Of a DNA stretch of 64,000 nucleotides, positions 55,710 through 64,000 are shown in pieces. Position numbers and translations under genes: made by a program. Origin of the DNA: Flavobacterium sp. SUN052 (GTDB lineage Bacteria; Bacteroidota; Bacteroidia; Flavobacteriales; Flavobacteriaceae). Location: assembly GCF_028867935.1 (NCBI RefSeq), contig NZ_JAPQNS010000019.1:62001-126000 (forward strand). The letters are read 5' to 3'. The notes under the pieces are model-generated. The model was not told where the DNA came from and ran no database searches. It worked only from the letters and a program-made list of their open reading frames with translations. Numbering within the stretch: position 1 is the first letter of the stretch; each line of letters opens with the position of its first letter.

Positions 55710-57023
55710 ATGGAAATCGATTTTGGTACAATACCCACATTAGTCGGCTTAGCGGTGGCATTGTTTATAATATATACTTTATTATATTATAAGTTTATTT
55801 ATTCAGTTATTGACCCCCTTTTAGTGTTTGTTTTTACAACAGCGTTTGCGAGTGTACTAGCAATTGAGATCATACCCAATAATTTAGATCTTTCACACTT
55901 TTTTGGATGTCAATTAGCTTTATGGTTTGGTTTCGTCATGGCCTATAAACAATCTGCAAGGCAACAAGCCATTACACAAAGTGAACAATTATTCGATTTC
56001 TCTGACCAAACACTACTTCGTTACACTGTTTATATATTATTAGGACTTTATATTTTATCGAACTTAATTATTGGCTACGTAAAAGGCTTTGCCCTACTTT
56101 CTGATGAACCAACTGTATCCAAAATAGCCAATTTTCAACAAGGATTCGGCTTATTCAGAAAAATAAACTGGAGTACTGGTGCTTTCACCCTAACTGGACT
56201 TTTATTCTTATATCTAAACGGGAAGAAAACAACCGATTTATTTCTATTAAGTATTGTAGTTATTTTCTCTTCCTTAGAAGGGTCAAAATCAGCGCTTTTA
56301 CAACTCGCTATTTCAGTGGGTATTGTTCTTTATCACCCTGCTTTTTTAAAACAACGTTCTATATTGAAAAAATTCCAGCGATTTATGCCTCTCCTTCTTG
56401 TAAGTATTGTTGGACTCTTTATGTATGTTCTTTTAAAAGAAAATGAGGGGTATGATGAGGCTTTCTTTGCTTTAGTTCGACGTCTATTATACAGTGCTGA
56501 CTCAGTCTTATATTATTACCAGCCTGTCAACATTGCCTATTTCGAATCGTATTCATTTAGTGACTATATTGCTCGTATAGTCAATCCGATTCTAGGCTTT
56601 TTTAGACTTCAAACCTATATTGAAGCTCCTGGTTTAGTTATGATCGATAACTTACGACCACCCGGCTCTACTGCAGATGTCATAGTTGGCCCAAATGCGC
56701 CATTTTACATTGAAGGGAAAATTTATTTTAATTTTTGGGCAGCTTTCATTTACTGCTTTCTTGTCGGCTATTTATATGCAGAATTAAGAACCTATTACTT
56801 CTCAATTACTCGTTCAAGCGCATTCTATTTTGTCTTCATGGGTAGCTTATTGCGAATTGCTGGAGCAATGCTTATAGACATGAATTTGGCAGTTACTCAG
56901 TCATTTGATTTAGCATTCTTCGTCTTGCCTCCCTATATTGGCCTTAGCTTTCTGCTAACAGGTAAATTGAAAATACGATTGAACCCATGGTTTTCTCGTT
57001 TACACTTCCAACTCAAAACTTAA
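55710..57023 (+). CDS. wzy: O-antigen/capsule polymerase-like membrane protein (Wzy)
   Basis: A 437-residue multi-pass protein with about ten to twelve hydrophobic segments and a larger periplasmic loop in the second half (about 250-340). No sequence motif defines Wzy, so the call rests on topology, length and position between glycosyltransferases in a locus that has Wzx and Wzz but otherwise no polymerase. It would join repeat units on the periplasmic face. Very AT-rich. Confidence 0.7.
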   Translation: MEIDFGTIPTLVGLAVALFIIYTLLYYKFIYSVIDPLLVFVFTTAFASVLAIEIIPNNLDLSHFFGCQLALWFGFVMAYKQSARQQAITQSEQLFDFSDQTLLRYTVYILLGLYILSNLIIGYVKGFALLSDEPTVSKIANFQQGFGLFRKINWSTGAFTLTGLLFLYLNGKKTTDLFLLSIVVIFSSLEGSKSALLQLAISVGIVLYHPAFLKQRSILKKFQRFMPLLLVSIVGLFMYVLLKENEGYDEAFFALVRRLLYSADSVLYYYQPVNIAYFESYSFSDYIARIVNPILGFFRLQTYIEAPGLVMIDNLRPPGSTADVIVGPNAPFYIEGKIYFNFWAAFIYCFLVGYLYAELRTYYFSITRSSAFYFVFMGSLLRIAGAMLIDMNLAVTQSFDLAFFVLPPYIGLSFLLTGKLKIRLNPWFSRLHFQLKT

Positions 57024-57026
57024 TCA

Positions 57027-57731
57027 ATGCCACAAATAAGCGTTTGTATGGCCACATATAATGGAAGTCAATTTGTTAGCCAACAACTTCATTCAATTTT
57101 AAGCCAGATTGCAATAACGGACGAAGTCATTATCTCTGATGATGGCTCAACAGACAATACAATAGAAATTATTTCAAATTTTCCGGATCCACGTATTAAG
57201 GTTTATGAAAACAAAGGGCCAAAGGGACCAATGGCAAATTTCGAAAATGCTCTTCGCCATTCATCGGGGCAATTTATATTCCTAGCAGACCAAGATGATG
57301 TTTGGATGCCTAACAAAGTAAAAGAGGTCAGTTCCTTATTATTAAAATACGACTTGATCCTAACTGATTGTGAAGTTATTGACCAGTATGGAGGTGTATT
57401 AAAACCGTCCTTTTTTATACATCGAAGAAGCCGAAAAGGCTTTTGGAATAACCTTTATCGAAACTCATACATTGGCTGTTGCATGGCATTTCGACGTGAT
57501 ATTTTAATATACGCATTGCCCTTTCCCAAAAATATTCATATGCATGACTGGTGGATCGGCCTTCTCGTAGAGTTAAAAGGGCAAGTTTTCTTCTACAATC
57601 AGCCACTTATTAGGTACATCCGCCACGGTAATAATGCATCTCCAACTGGAGAAAAAGGCTATGGGTTAGCCAAACAGTTAATAAATCGAGTTTCTTTGTT
57701 ATGGAATGTTATGAATCGCTTGCTAACGTAA
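57027..57731 (+). CDS. Glycosyltransferase family 2 protein
   Basis: A 234-residue GT-A enzyme: ISVCMATYNGSQFVSQQLHS, SDDGSTDNTIEII, and the metal-binding motif FLADQDDVWMPNKV. This is the rhamnosyltransferase-like group with the D-Q-D-D-V-W motif. It starts 3 nt after the Wzy-like gene, so it is coupled to it. Donor and acceptor are unknown. Confidence 0.88.
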   Translation: MPQISVCMATYNGSQFVSQQLHSILSQIAITDEVIISDDGSTDNTIEIISNFPDPRIKVYENKGPKGPMANFENALRHSSGQFIFLADQDDVWMPNKVKEVSSLLLKYDLILTDCEVIDQYGGVLKPSFFIHRRSRKGFWNNLYRNSYIGCCMAFRRDILIYALPFPKNIHMHDWWIGLLVELKGQVFFYNQPLIRYIRHGNNASPTGEKGYGLAKQLINRVSLLWNVMNRLLT

Positions 57732-57755
57732 ATTTGCAGCCTTTAATAGTTTAAG

Positions 57756-58667
57756 ATGGTTTCTGTTGTTATTCCTACACATAATGCTGCTTCCTTTTTA
57801 CCATTACTCTTAAAAAGACTTGGTGAACAAACAATACGGCATGAACTGATTATAATTGATTCCGAATCAAACGATGGCACCCAAGATTTAATAAAAGAAA
57901 AAAAAGCAGTATTTGTCAAAATTGACAAGGCAACTTTTAATCATGGCACAAGTCGAAATTTAGGGTTGCAATTATCAAAATATGAAATTGTCATATTTAT
58001 GACACAGGATGCCCTTCCGGCTACTAATGACTCGTTAGAAAAGCTAGTAAAAATGCTTACCAGCCAGAAAAATATTGCAATGGCGTATGGTCGCCAACTT
58101 CCTTATCCCGAAACTGGTATTTTTGGCCGATTTGCACGTCTAAATAATTATCCTGAAACAAGCCTTGTAAAGACTAAAGAATTGATTCCTGTAATGGGCA
58201 TTAAGACATGCTCATGTTCTAACTCGTTTGCTGCCTATCGCAAGAATGATTTAAAATTAGTTGGAGGGTTTCCATCGAATACTATTTTGGGGGAGGATGT
58301 CTCCGTAGCGGCACGCTTTATTTTACAAGATAAAGGCGTTGCTTACTGTGCAGAAGCCATGGTTTTTCATTCACACGACTACACCATCAGCGAGGAATTT
58401 AAAAGATACTTTGATATTGGTGTATTTCATAAAGAGCAAAAGGCTGTGCTAAATGAGTTTTCGAAGGCGGAATCAGAAGGACTCAAATATGTTTTTCAAG
58501 AATGGAACTACTTAAGAAAAAATGGTCAAGTAGTTTTGATTCCGATTCAACTAATTAGAACGGCAGCAAAGTATATAGGCTATAAGATGGGCCGTCTTGA
58601 AAACCGGCTTCCTATAGCACTAAAACGACGGTTAAGCATGCACTCAAATTTTTGGGTAGATCTATAA
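57756..58667 (+). CDS. Glycosyltransferase family 2 protein (rhamnosyltransferase-like)
   Basis: A 303-residue GT-A enzyme: VSVVIPTHNAASFLPLLLKR, IIDSESNDGTQDL, FMTQDALPATND and, near the middle, GEDVSVAARFIL. These match the GT2 group that includes rhamnosyltransferases. Last plus-strand glycosyltransferase of the run; it overlaps the convergent beta-helix gene by 6 bp. Confidence 0.86.
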   Translation: MVSVVIPTHNAASFLPLLLKRLGEQTIRHELIIIDSESNDGTQDLIKEKKAVFVKIDKATFNHGTSRNLGLQLSKYEIVIFMTQDALPATNDSLEKLVKMLTSQKNIAMAYGRQLPYPETGIFGRFARLNNYPETSLVKTKELIPVMGIKTCSCSNSFAAYRKNDLKLVGGFPSNTILGEDVSVAARFILQDKGVAYCAEAMVFHSHDYTISEEFKRYFDIGVFHKEQKAVLNEFSKAESEGLKYVFQEWNYLRKNGQVVLIPIQLIRTAAKYIGYKMGRLENRLPIALKRRLSMHSNFWVDL

Positions 58668-60290
58668 AGGAATAGTGCTATTGACTAGAAAGTCACTTCT
58701 TATTTCCGCAACGCCATTGTAAATGGCAGGCTCTGTGGTTCCTCGCCCTGCCACCCTAGGCAATACAGTAACGGTTCCTATTCCGCTTGAAAAACTAATA
58801 CTAACAGTAACTCCTATTACACTTACGTACGTAGGGTCAGTAGCACTTCGAGCAAAAGTCACAACTGAGATAGCAGGTGGATCTACAGTACCGATGTAGT
58901 TTTGATTGACCAAAATGTCTGCCTGGAATGATAAGACTGCTGTTCCACCTGAACCATAACTACCTGCTTGTATGATTCCATCAAGTGAAACTCTGTAGTA
59001 ACCCGCACGTCCGTTTGTTGAGGCAAAATTATCTCCCTGCGTGAATCGTAAAACAGTTGCTGCTGTGGGGGAACCAACAGTACCAGCAGCAATAATGTTA
59101 TTGGTCAGTTGTCGGATCCTTCCTCCTCGTTTTTCAAAAGAACGTAGTGTATTAAAAACAATATTTTCCGCCTTTTTTAGAAGATTAGGTGAAATGATAA
59201 ATTGGTTTGATGTTATGTCATAGCATGAAATATCACTATTTATAATAGTACCAGATGCCTGGTCATTTGGATTGCTACCTGGAGCGTGATAAATAACATA
59301 TCTGTTACTTCGCTCCGACAATACTGGCAATGAAAGTTGAAGCTTAAGCCCTTTTACAAAGCAACCAGTAAAATCAAATAATTCAGTAGTTGGACTGGTC
59401 ACACTTGAGGATACGACATTCAATTCGTTTCCTTCAAATCCACTATTCACTACCTTTAACACTCGCGAGAAAGATTCAATCGTCGCAAAAATCCTTAAGT
59501 TAGTTGTGTACTGTGCGCAAAATATAGCAGTTTCGTTAGTACCATTTGTTGCGGTCAGGCGGCTAAGGTAACCTTGAAAACTAAAGCTATTTGTCCCATT
59601 AAGAATTAAAGCGGGCTGGCGTTTTTCATAAGTTTGCAAAGAAGTGGCCTGAACATTGGTTACACCCATCGAGCCTACACCCTGTGTTAATGCTTGATAA
59701 CGGCTTGTTGCGATAAAGTTGACACCTGTTTCTGATAAGGAGACAGTGTTGCTCATAACCACCGGTGCATTTGCCCTTACCAAGCATTCATGAATAAAAA
59801 ATTCTTCAGAACGAATATTGAGAATACCTATAGATCCTAAACCGTTATTGGCGGCAGGGTAATCCTCCATTTGAAATGAACAATTTCGTATACCACAGTT
59901 GAGGCCGCCATTGGGAGTCAAGGCAAATTGTACACCAATAGTCGCCCGTATAGAGCCACTCCCAGCACTTGATACAAACATGAAGTTTTCGCAGCCTGCT
60001 AAAGATGAGCCACTAAAATCGAATATAGCACCACTTGTATTACCAAGAATTGTTGTATTCAGATATTGGCCGCCATCACCTACCAACCAAATACCATTTG
60101 TATTAGTAAGGTCAATAGGAGCCGTTATATAATAGAAGCCAGCCGGAAAAAAAATCGTGACCCGGTAAGTTCCTCCACCAGTTGGAAATGAGAGGTTTCG
60201 AGCATAATTTACAGCCCTTTGGATGGCTGCTGTATCATCAACTTGTCCATTTCCTAAGGCCCCAAATTGGGCATCTTTTACATTTATCAT
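58662..60290 (-). CDS. Right-handed beta-helix protein (pectate_lyase_3 type), no signal peptide
   Basis: A 542-residue protein. The N-terminus MINVKDAQFGALGNGQVDDT followed by AAIQRAVNYA is the standard opening of the pectate_lyase_3/GH28-related fold, and IFFPAGFYYI comes next. The middle consists of beta-helix coils. The last 140 residues are Ser/Thr/Gly-rich and resemble a trimeric fibre or binding domain. There is no signal peptide or membrane anchor, which is odd for a polysaccharide lyase or hydrolase; phage tailspikes have this build. It is on the opposite strand to the transferases around it. It may trim the polysaccharide, or be a remnant of a phage or secreted fibre. Catalytic residues were not identified. 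Confidence 0.72.
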   Translation of the reverse strand: MINVKDAQFGALGNGQVDDTAAIQRAVNYARNLSFPTGGGTYRVTIFFPAGFYYITAPIDLTNTNGIWLVGDGGQYLNTTILGNTSGAIFDFSGSSLAGCENFMFVSSAGSGSIRATIGVQFALTPNGGLNCGIRNCSFQMEDYPAANNGLGSIGILNIRSEEFFIHECLVRANAPVVMSNTVSLSETGVNFIATSRYQALTQGVGSMGVTNVQATSLQTYEKRQPALILNGTNSFSFQGYLSRLTATNGTNETAIFCAQYTTNLRIFATIESFSRVLKVVNSGFEGNELNVVSSSVTSPTTELFDFTGCFVKGLKLQLSLPVLSERSNRYVIYHAPGSNPNDQASGTIINSDISCYDITSNQFIISPNLLKKAENIVFNTLRSFEKRGGRIRQLTNNIIAAGTVGSPTAATVLRFTQGDNFASTNGRAGYYRVSLDGIIQAGSYGSGGTAVLSFQADILVNQNYIGTVDPPAISVVTFARSATDPTYVSVIGVTVSISFSSGIGTVTVLPRVAGRGTTEPAIYNGVAEIRSDFLVNSTIPL

Positions 60291-60474
60291 CTGCGATATA
60301 CTAGTTGTGAGTTTCCTTCTTTTCCTTTGAATACATAGTTCGTCATGTTCGCGCTTTTAGACAACGTTAACCTATCATGCGGTCCAATGAACTAAATCGC
60401 AAGCTAAGCGCATCATAAAAAATATACAATATACCAAAATAAGCGACCTGACTTAAATACATATAAGCCCCAAC

Positions 60475-60506
60475 TTTGTCACGCCACTAATTTATTGATA
60501 CCTTTG
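60475..60506 (+). promoter_or_regulatory. Bacteroidota-type promoter of the methyltransferase gene
   Basis: TTTG at 60475-60478, a 20-nt spacer, then TACCTTTG at 60499-60506. This fits the -33/-7 consensus of Bacteroidota sigma factors very well. The start codon is 31 nt downstream. Confidence 0.7.
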
Positions 60507-60537
60507 TCTTATACCTAATTCAACTTCTAACAGTTAT

Positions 60538-61377
60538 ATGTTTAGAAAAAACTTGCCTCCTGCACTATATAGGGCAATAAAGCCAACTTTTAAGACACTA
60601 CAGAAGGGAGTCTATTCGGTAATCGATGCAGGGGAAAACTTGCTGAACCTTCGTGATCCTCTTGTACCACCCCGCTCTAAGATATTTATTGGTGGTGGAG
60701 ATTTCAAACAGACAGGTAATGATTTTCGCAAGTTATTTATAGAATTAGGCGGCCTAAAACAAACGCACAGAGTACTCGACATTGGTTGTGGTATTGGACG
60801 AATGGCCGGTCCGTTAACTACTTATCTTAGTAACGGTGGTACTTACGAGGGGTTTGATATTGTTAAAGATGGTATTGACTGGTGTAAATCAAACATTACC
60901 ACCCGCTTTCCCAACTTCAAATTTCAAGTAGCAGACATTCATAACGACCATTATAACCCTACGGGACATTATCCTGCAACTGAGTACAAGTTTCCCTTTC
61001 CTGACAACGAGTTCGACTTTTCTTTTCTAACATCTGTTTTCACACATATGCCTACCAATGAAGTGGAACAGTACGTTCACGAGATTGGACGTGTATTAAA
61101 ACCGGGGGGTAAATGTTTGGCTACATTTTTCCTAATCAACAACGAATCTCGTAAGTTGATGGTCTCACCTAAGAGCGCCCATAATATTCAACATTATATT
61201 GATGGTCGCTACATTGCGTATCCTGATGATCCAGAGATTTGTGTAGGCTTTGATGAATCTTACGTCAAAGAGTTGTTTCTCCGTAATGGCATGGAAACAA
61301 AGATATATCCTGGAGAATGGTGCGGACGAGATACCTTTACTTCTTTCCAGGATATTGTCTTGGCAACGAAGCGCTAG
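60538..61377 (+). CDS. Class I SAM-dependent methyltransferase
   Basis: A 279-residue protein. The SAM-binding motif I is VLDIGCGIGRMAGPL (about 80-94), followed by the acidic position in YEGFDIVKDGIDW, and RVLKPGGKCLATFFL near the end of the core. It has its own promoter and terminator, so it is a single-gene unit inside the polysaccharide region. It may methylate a sugar or the non-reducing end of the chain, which would cap growth; a small-molecule or lipid target is also possible. Confidence 0.88.
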   Translation: MFRKNLPPALYRAIKPTFKTLQKGVYSVIDAGENLLNLRDPLVPPRSKIFIGGGDFKQTGNDFRKLFIELGGLKQTHRVLDIGCGIGRMAGPLTTYLSNGGTYEGFDIVKDGIDWCKSNITTRFPNFKFQVADIHNDHYNPTGHYPATEYKFPFPDNEFDFSFLTSVFTHMPTNEVEQYVHEIGRVLKPGGKCLATFFLINNESRKLMVSPKSAHNIQHYIDGRYIAYPDDPEICVGFDESYVKELFLRNGMETKIYPGEWCGRDTFTSFQDIVLATKR

Positions 61378-61478
61378 GTTCGCTTTTTTGTTTGGTTTGA
61401 GATATAATATATCTCTTTAGAGTCTCTCCTTAACAATCATCACAAACCACAACATTCTAACTATCAAATACTTATATT

Positions 61479-61560
61479 AAAAAAAGTACTATTGAATGAA
61501 GCAGAATTACATACCCGTGAATTGATCTGTAATTCTGCTTCATTTAATAGTACTTTTTTT
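61479..61560. terminator. Bidirectional terminator between convergent genes
   Basis: Arms of 33 nt (61479-61511 and 61528-61560) match at 32 of 33 positions around a 16-nt loop, with a T-run at each 3' end (seven T on the plus strand, seven on the minus). It serves the methyltransferase on one side and the GH-like gene on the other, whose stop codon begins at the arm's end. Confidence 0.92.
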
Positions 61561-63370
61561 ACCTACTGGTATATCGATACTTGAATCTCCGATCTGGGGC
61601 ACTGTCGCCATTGACAAAAAACTCAGTGATTTGATCCAGTTGTTGAATGTTATCAGCCCAGTGGAAGTCAAATTTAACCTTACCAGCGTTCTGTTTGATT
61701 ATGCTTGCTGAAACGCTAAGTTCAAGCTCACTACCTGCGGTACAAAACAAAGCTGTCCCTACAGACTCCCATTTTTTACCGTTCCACTTACAAACAGTTG
61801 ATTGGTTTCCCTTAATATTTTGATTGATCAAAAAATCGTAACCTTCCCAACCGGTTTTAGCTGATTGATCAGTATCAACAAATAGAAGCATCCAATTTTT
61901 ACCGGCGGAAGAAGTTAGTCTGTTGGCTGTTTTAGCATAGAAATAGATATTTTTTGTATCATGAGCAATCCGACAAACGAAAATATCATTTCGACCTGTA
62001 TTATTAATATAATTAATTCTTTTATCAACCCTCGGCCAATTCCGATGGACAATATCACCTCTTGAATCGATAAAATTTGGCTTTACATTAGCCCATTCTT
62101 CAAACCGTCCATCAATTACTACAGTGCGTGCCGAACTGGCAACGTCTGGGGCTGGCATTCCTTTGAATAGACGAATATTAGCTACTAGTTGGTAATAGTA
62201 GTTGTCCGTATAACCTCCTCGCATCGGCTCAATATCTCTGTTGTATTCCTCATTATATAAATCGATGAAATAAGATTGTCCAATTCTCATTGGCTTACCC
62301 ATAAAATTATACTGTTTCTCTTTGGAAGCTGGATTTGGTCTGTTGACAAAGCGCTGAGCAACCCATTCATTCCACCCTGCAACGAACACGACAGACGGAT
62401 TTACCTGTAAGGCACGTTTCCACTGTTCATCAAAGTAAAGACCTTGTTGTGTTTGCGAAGTTATACCTAATCGATTGAGCATTCCCGGTTTTCCTTTTCG
62501 GAAGCTTTTACCAATGTTATTATCAAATGGATGGCTAGCAACTGATACTGGAATTTGTTCTGGTACAGAGGGGTCTTTATCCCACCCAAAATTTTGCGGA
62601 GTTTTGTCAATCCATTGCCAGTTATGTGGATCGTTACGAGCATTAGTCCAAGCCCAACTGAATCTCCATGTAAAAAAATCACGTACAGTTGGATCGTTTA
62701 CTTCTTCTATCTTACCTAAAATAAGCGGTTTACCTTGCCAACGAAACCATAATTCCGAGTATTTGTCTTGCGAATAGAACTGCTGGTAAATAGTTGCTAC
62801 TGTCTCTGCACTTTTTGAATAAGTAACAAAACATATGTAGGGAGTGGGAATACCCATATGACGCATCTCTTTTGAAATTTCACAAAGTTTATTAACAGTT
62901 GGTAAATAGGTGTCACCGTTTGTCGTATCAAAAAAGAGAATATCAACCCCAGCTAACGTTAGTAACTGAAGATTTCTTCGAAGCACCCAAGGATCATCTG
63001 CTTTATAGTATCCAGCCTCTGGTTGCCCCCACCAGTGCCAAGCTGACTCAGGCCCGAATTTAGGATTTGTAGGATTTACCTTTATCAGTGAAGATATGTC
63101 ATACACAGCCTTGTCATTATATTGGCCATGTATCAGAAAATAAAAAATGCCTACATATTTATTCCCCTTGTAAGGCCCAGTCTTGGAGTAATCTGGCAGT
63201 GTTCGGCCAGCACCATCTGTTGCTACCCAATTTGAACTAATTGGGGGTAATAAGGGGGAACCTGTCTCTGGCTGTTGATACACCCTCTTGATAGTAAGTC
63301 CCAATTTAGAAATGGACAGGGTCGAGCTTAACAAATTAGCTGCAAGCATAATAAAGATAATCCATTTCAT
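61559..63370 (-). CDS. Exported GH71/GH99-like protein with a C-terminal CBM9-like domain
   Basis: A 603-residue protein with a hydrophobic signal (KWIIFIMLAANLLSSTLS). Residues about 70-380 resemble the barrel of GH71/GH99-like proteins: GIFYFLIHGQYND, VDILFFDTTNGDTYL and, at the end, GWNEWVAQRF. A C-terminal part (about 410-590) resembles a CBM9-type sugar-binding domain (VIDGRFEEWANV, LLFVDTDQSAKTGWEGYDF). GH99 enzymes act on alpha-mannans, and related WbsX proteins occur in O-antigen loci. It may act on the exported polysaccharide. The catalytic Glu pair was not pinned down. Confidence 0.72.
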   Translation of the reverse strand: MKWIIFIMLAANLLSSTLSISKLGLTIKRVYQQPETGSPLLPPISSNWVATDGAGRTLPDYSKTGPYKGNKYVGIFYFLIHGQYNDKAVYDISSLIKVNPTNPKFGPESAWHWWGQPEAGYYKADDPWVLRRNLQLLTLAGVDILFFDTTNGDTYLPTVNKLCEISKEMRHMGIPTPYICFVTYSKSAETVATIYQQFYSQDKYSELWFRWQGKPLILGKIEEVNDPTVRDFFTWRFSWAWTNARNDPHNWQWIDKTPQNFGWDKDPSVPEQIPVSVASHPFDNNIGKSFRKGKPGMLNRLGITSQTQQGLYFDEQWKRALQVNPSVVFVAGWNEWVAQRFVNRPNPASKEKQYNFMGKPMRIGQSYFIDLYNEEYNRDIEPMRGGYTDNYYYQLVANIRLFKGMPAPDVASSARTVVIDGRFEEWANVKPNFIDSRGDIVHRNWPRVDKRINYINNTGRNDIFVCRIAHDTKNIYFYAKTANRLTSSAGKNWMLLFVDTDQSAKTGWEGYDFLINQNIKGNQSTVCKWNGKKWESVGTALFCTAGSELELSVSASIIKQNAGKVKFDFHWADNIQQLDQITEFFVNGDSAPDRRFKYRYTSR

Positions 63371-63558
63371 CCGCAGTTAAGGGTTTTTGACATATAAATG
63401 AAAACTGTCTTTATGACAACTTTGTTAAGCAACGGTACTATCATTGATAAAATGTATTAATTATTGGGAATATAAGCCAAGAAGTTCTTTTTTTGTGGCC
63501 ATATTCACACTATATGCATACCAGAAGGAATGCAGTATCTAATTAAACTCTCTCAGAC

Positions 63559-64000
63559 GTGAAGAATTTTCTATTATTTCTAAGCTGCTGCTCGATTGTA
63601 GTTTCGGGCTACTCACAGACAAACTATGTGTCAACCGCGCCATCAACCAGTACACCAGGCTCTGACAATACACTGGTAGGTATTGGAGCTGGTAATCTTA
63701 ATATGAGTGGTGCCAGTAATTTATTTATTGGCCGAGCAACAGGAACACAAAACATGGCTGGTACTCAAAATGTCTTTTTGGGTGCCCTTTCAGGTACATT
63801 AAACACTTCTGGACAGGGTAATGCCTTTGTTGGATTTTCGGCTGGGCAGAATAACACGACAGGTAACAATAACACTTTTTTAGGGTCTGGATCCGGTTTA
63901 ACAAATGGTACTGGTTTTAACAACGCTTTTGTAGGTTACCGCTCTGGGTATTTTAATCAAGGCGGCTACAGTAATGCATTCTTTGGTACTGGTGCTGGAT
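63559..64000 (+). CDS. Exported 17-residue-repeat protein, N-terminal part (tail-fibre-like)
   Basis: The frame opens at a GTG at 63559 and runs off the right edge, so only 147 residues are visible. A signal peptide (KNFLLFLSCCSIVVSGYSQ) is followed by a short Ser/Thr-rich linker and then tandem repeats from residue 37. The repeat unit is 17 residues of the form N-x-F-hydrophobic-G-x-x-x-G-x-x-N-x-x-G-x-x. The pattern is typical of secreted Bacteroidota proteins annotated as tail-fibre-domain proteins, many of which end in an intramolecular chaperone (peptidase S74). That end lies outside the window. GTG start is the only choice before the signal. Confidence 0.8.
   Translation, partial: MKNFLLFLSCCSIVVSGYSQTNYVSTAPSTSTPGSDNTLVGIGAGNLNMSGASNLFIGRATGTQNMAGTQNVFLGALSGTLNTSGQGNAFVGFSAGQNNTTGNNNTFLGSGSGLTNGTGFNNAFVGYRSGYFNQGGYSNAFFGTGAG
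63667..64000 (+). repeat. Tandem 51-nt coding repeats
   Basis: Six complete units start at 63667, 63718, 63769, 63820, 63871 and 63922, and a seventh begins at 63973. Codons differ between units while the protein pattern is kept, so this is selection for the protein repeat and not a recent DNA expansion. Confidence 0.9.

Noticed and set aside
63667..64000. Regular 51-nt repeats, at first sight like a CRISPR array
   Set aside because: The repeats translate in one frame to a 17-residue pattern after a signal peptide, with no constant repeat separated by variable spacers.
58662..64000. Possible prophage remnant (tailspike-like and fibre-like proteins)
   Set aside because: No integrase, capsid, terminase or attachment site is present, and the neighbours are polysaccharide genes. 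The phage origin remains only a possibility for single genes.

Overview
The window reads as chromosomal DNA of an aerobic, non-flagellated member of the Bacteroidota, most likely a Cytophagales bacterium of the Spirosoma type. The support is a SusC/SusD outer-membrane pair, a Bacteroidota-style LptD and MCE neighbourhood, a large SLBB/Poly_export protein, start codons without clear Shine-Dalgarno sequences, and several matches to the Bacteroidota promoter (TTTG, about 20 nt, TAnnTTTG). This placement is inference from gene content; no rRNA or tRNA gene is present to confirm it. No insertion sequence, integrase, CRISPR array or riboswitch was seen, and no gene-free stretch exceeds 300 bases.

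Layout. 1-6.4 kb: the start of a PadR regulator, two paralogous AraC regulators, a Tat-type cupin, an exported alpha/beta hydrolase, a small membrane protein and an exported amidase. 6.4-11 kb: a SusC/SusD importer divergent from the amidase and closed by a terminator. 11-16.1 kb: single genes (an orphan CheY-like regulator, a beta-lactamase-fold hydrolase, a conserved hypothetical, a GT2 glycosyltransferase, a MacB/FtsX permease, a YbjQ protein). 16.2-30.8 kb: nine genes, all on the plus strand, coding for exported c-type cytochromes and partners: two DUF1549/DUF1553 cytochromes each followed by a Tat-exported DUF1501 protein, a DUF2231-cytochrome-LRR fusion, a beta-helix protein, an aspartic protease, a diheme SO2930-type cytochrome and an M48 protease. 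Each of the first four gene junctions carries a hairpin repeat. This is the best candidate for an undescribed system, probably periplasmic or surface oxidation chemistry. 30.9-36.1 kb: envelope biogenesis (LptD, N-acetylmuramoyl-L-alanine amidase, MCE/MlaD). 36.1-46.2 kb: a Uma2 nuclease, an acyl-CoA carboxylase beta subunit, a DUF1338 oxygenase with a KAS III enzyme, a glycosyltransferase carrying an in-frame palindromic insertion, a DUF922 protein and SecA. 46.5-63.4 kb: a surface polysaccharide locus (export protein, chain-length regulator, Wzx flippase, GDP-perosamine synthase-like aminotransferase, GNAT acetyltransferase, five glycosyltransferases, Wzy polymerase, methyltransferase) joined by a signal-less beta-helix protein and an exported GH71/GH99-like protein. 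From about 50 kb it is visibly more AT-rich than the rest. The window ends inside an exported protein built of 17-residue repeats.

The non-coding fraction is unusually rich in short inverted repeats: one family in four intergenic copies, three other intergenic hairpins, and one palindrome lying inside a reading frame.
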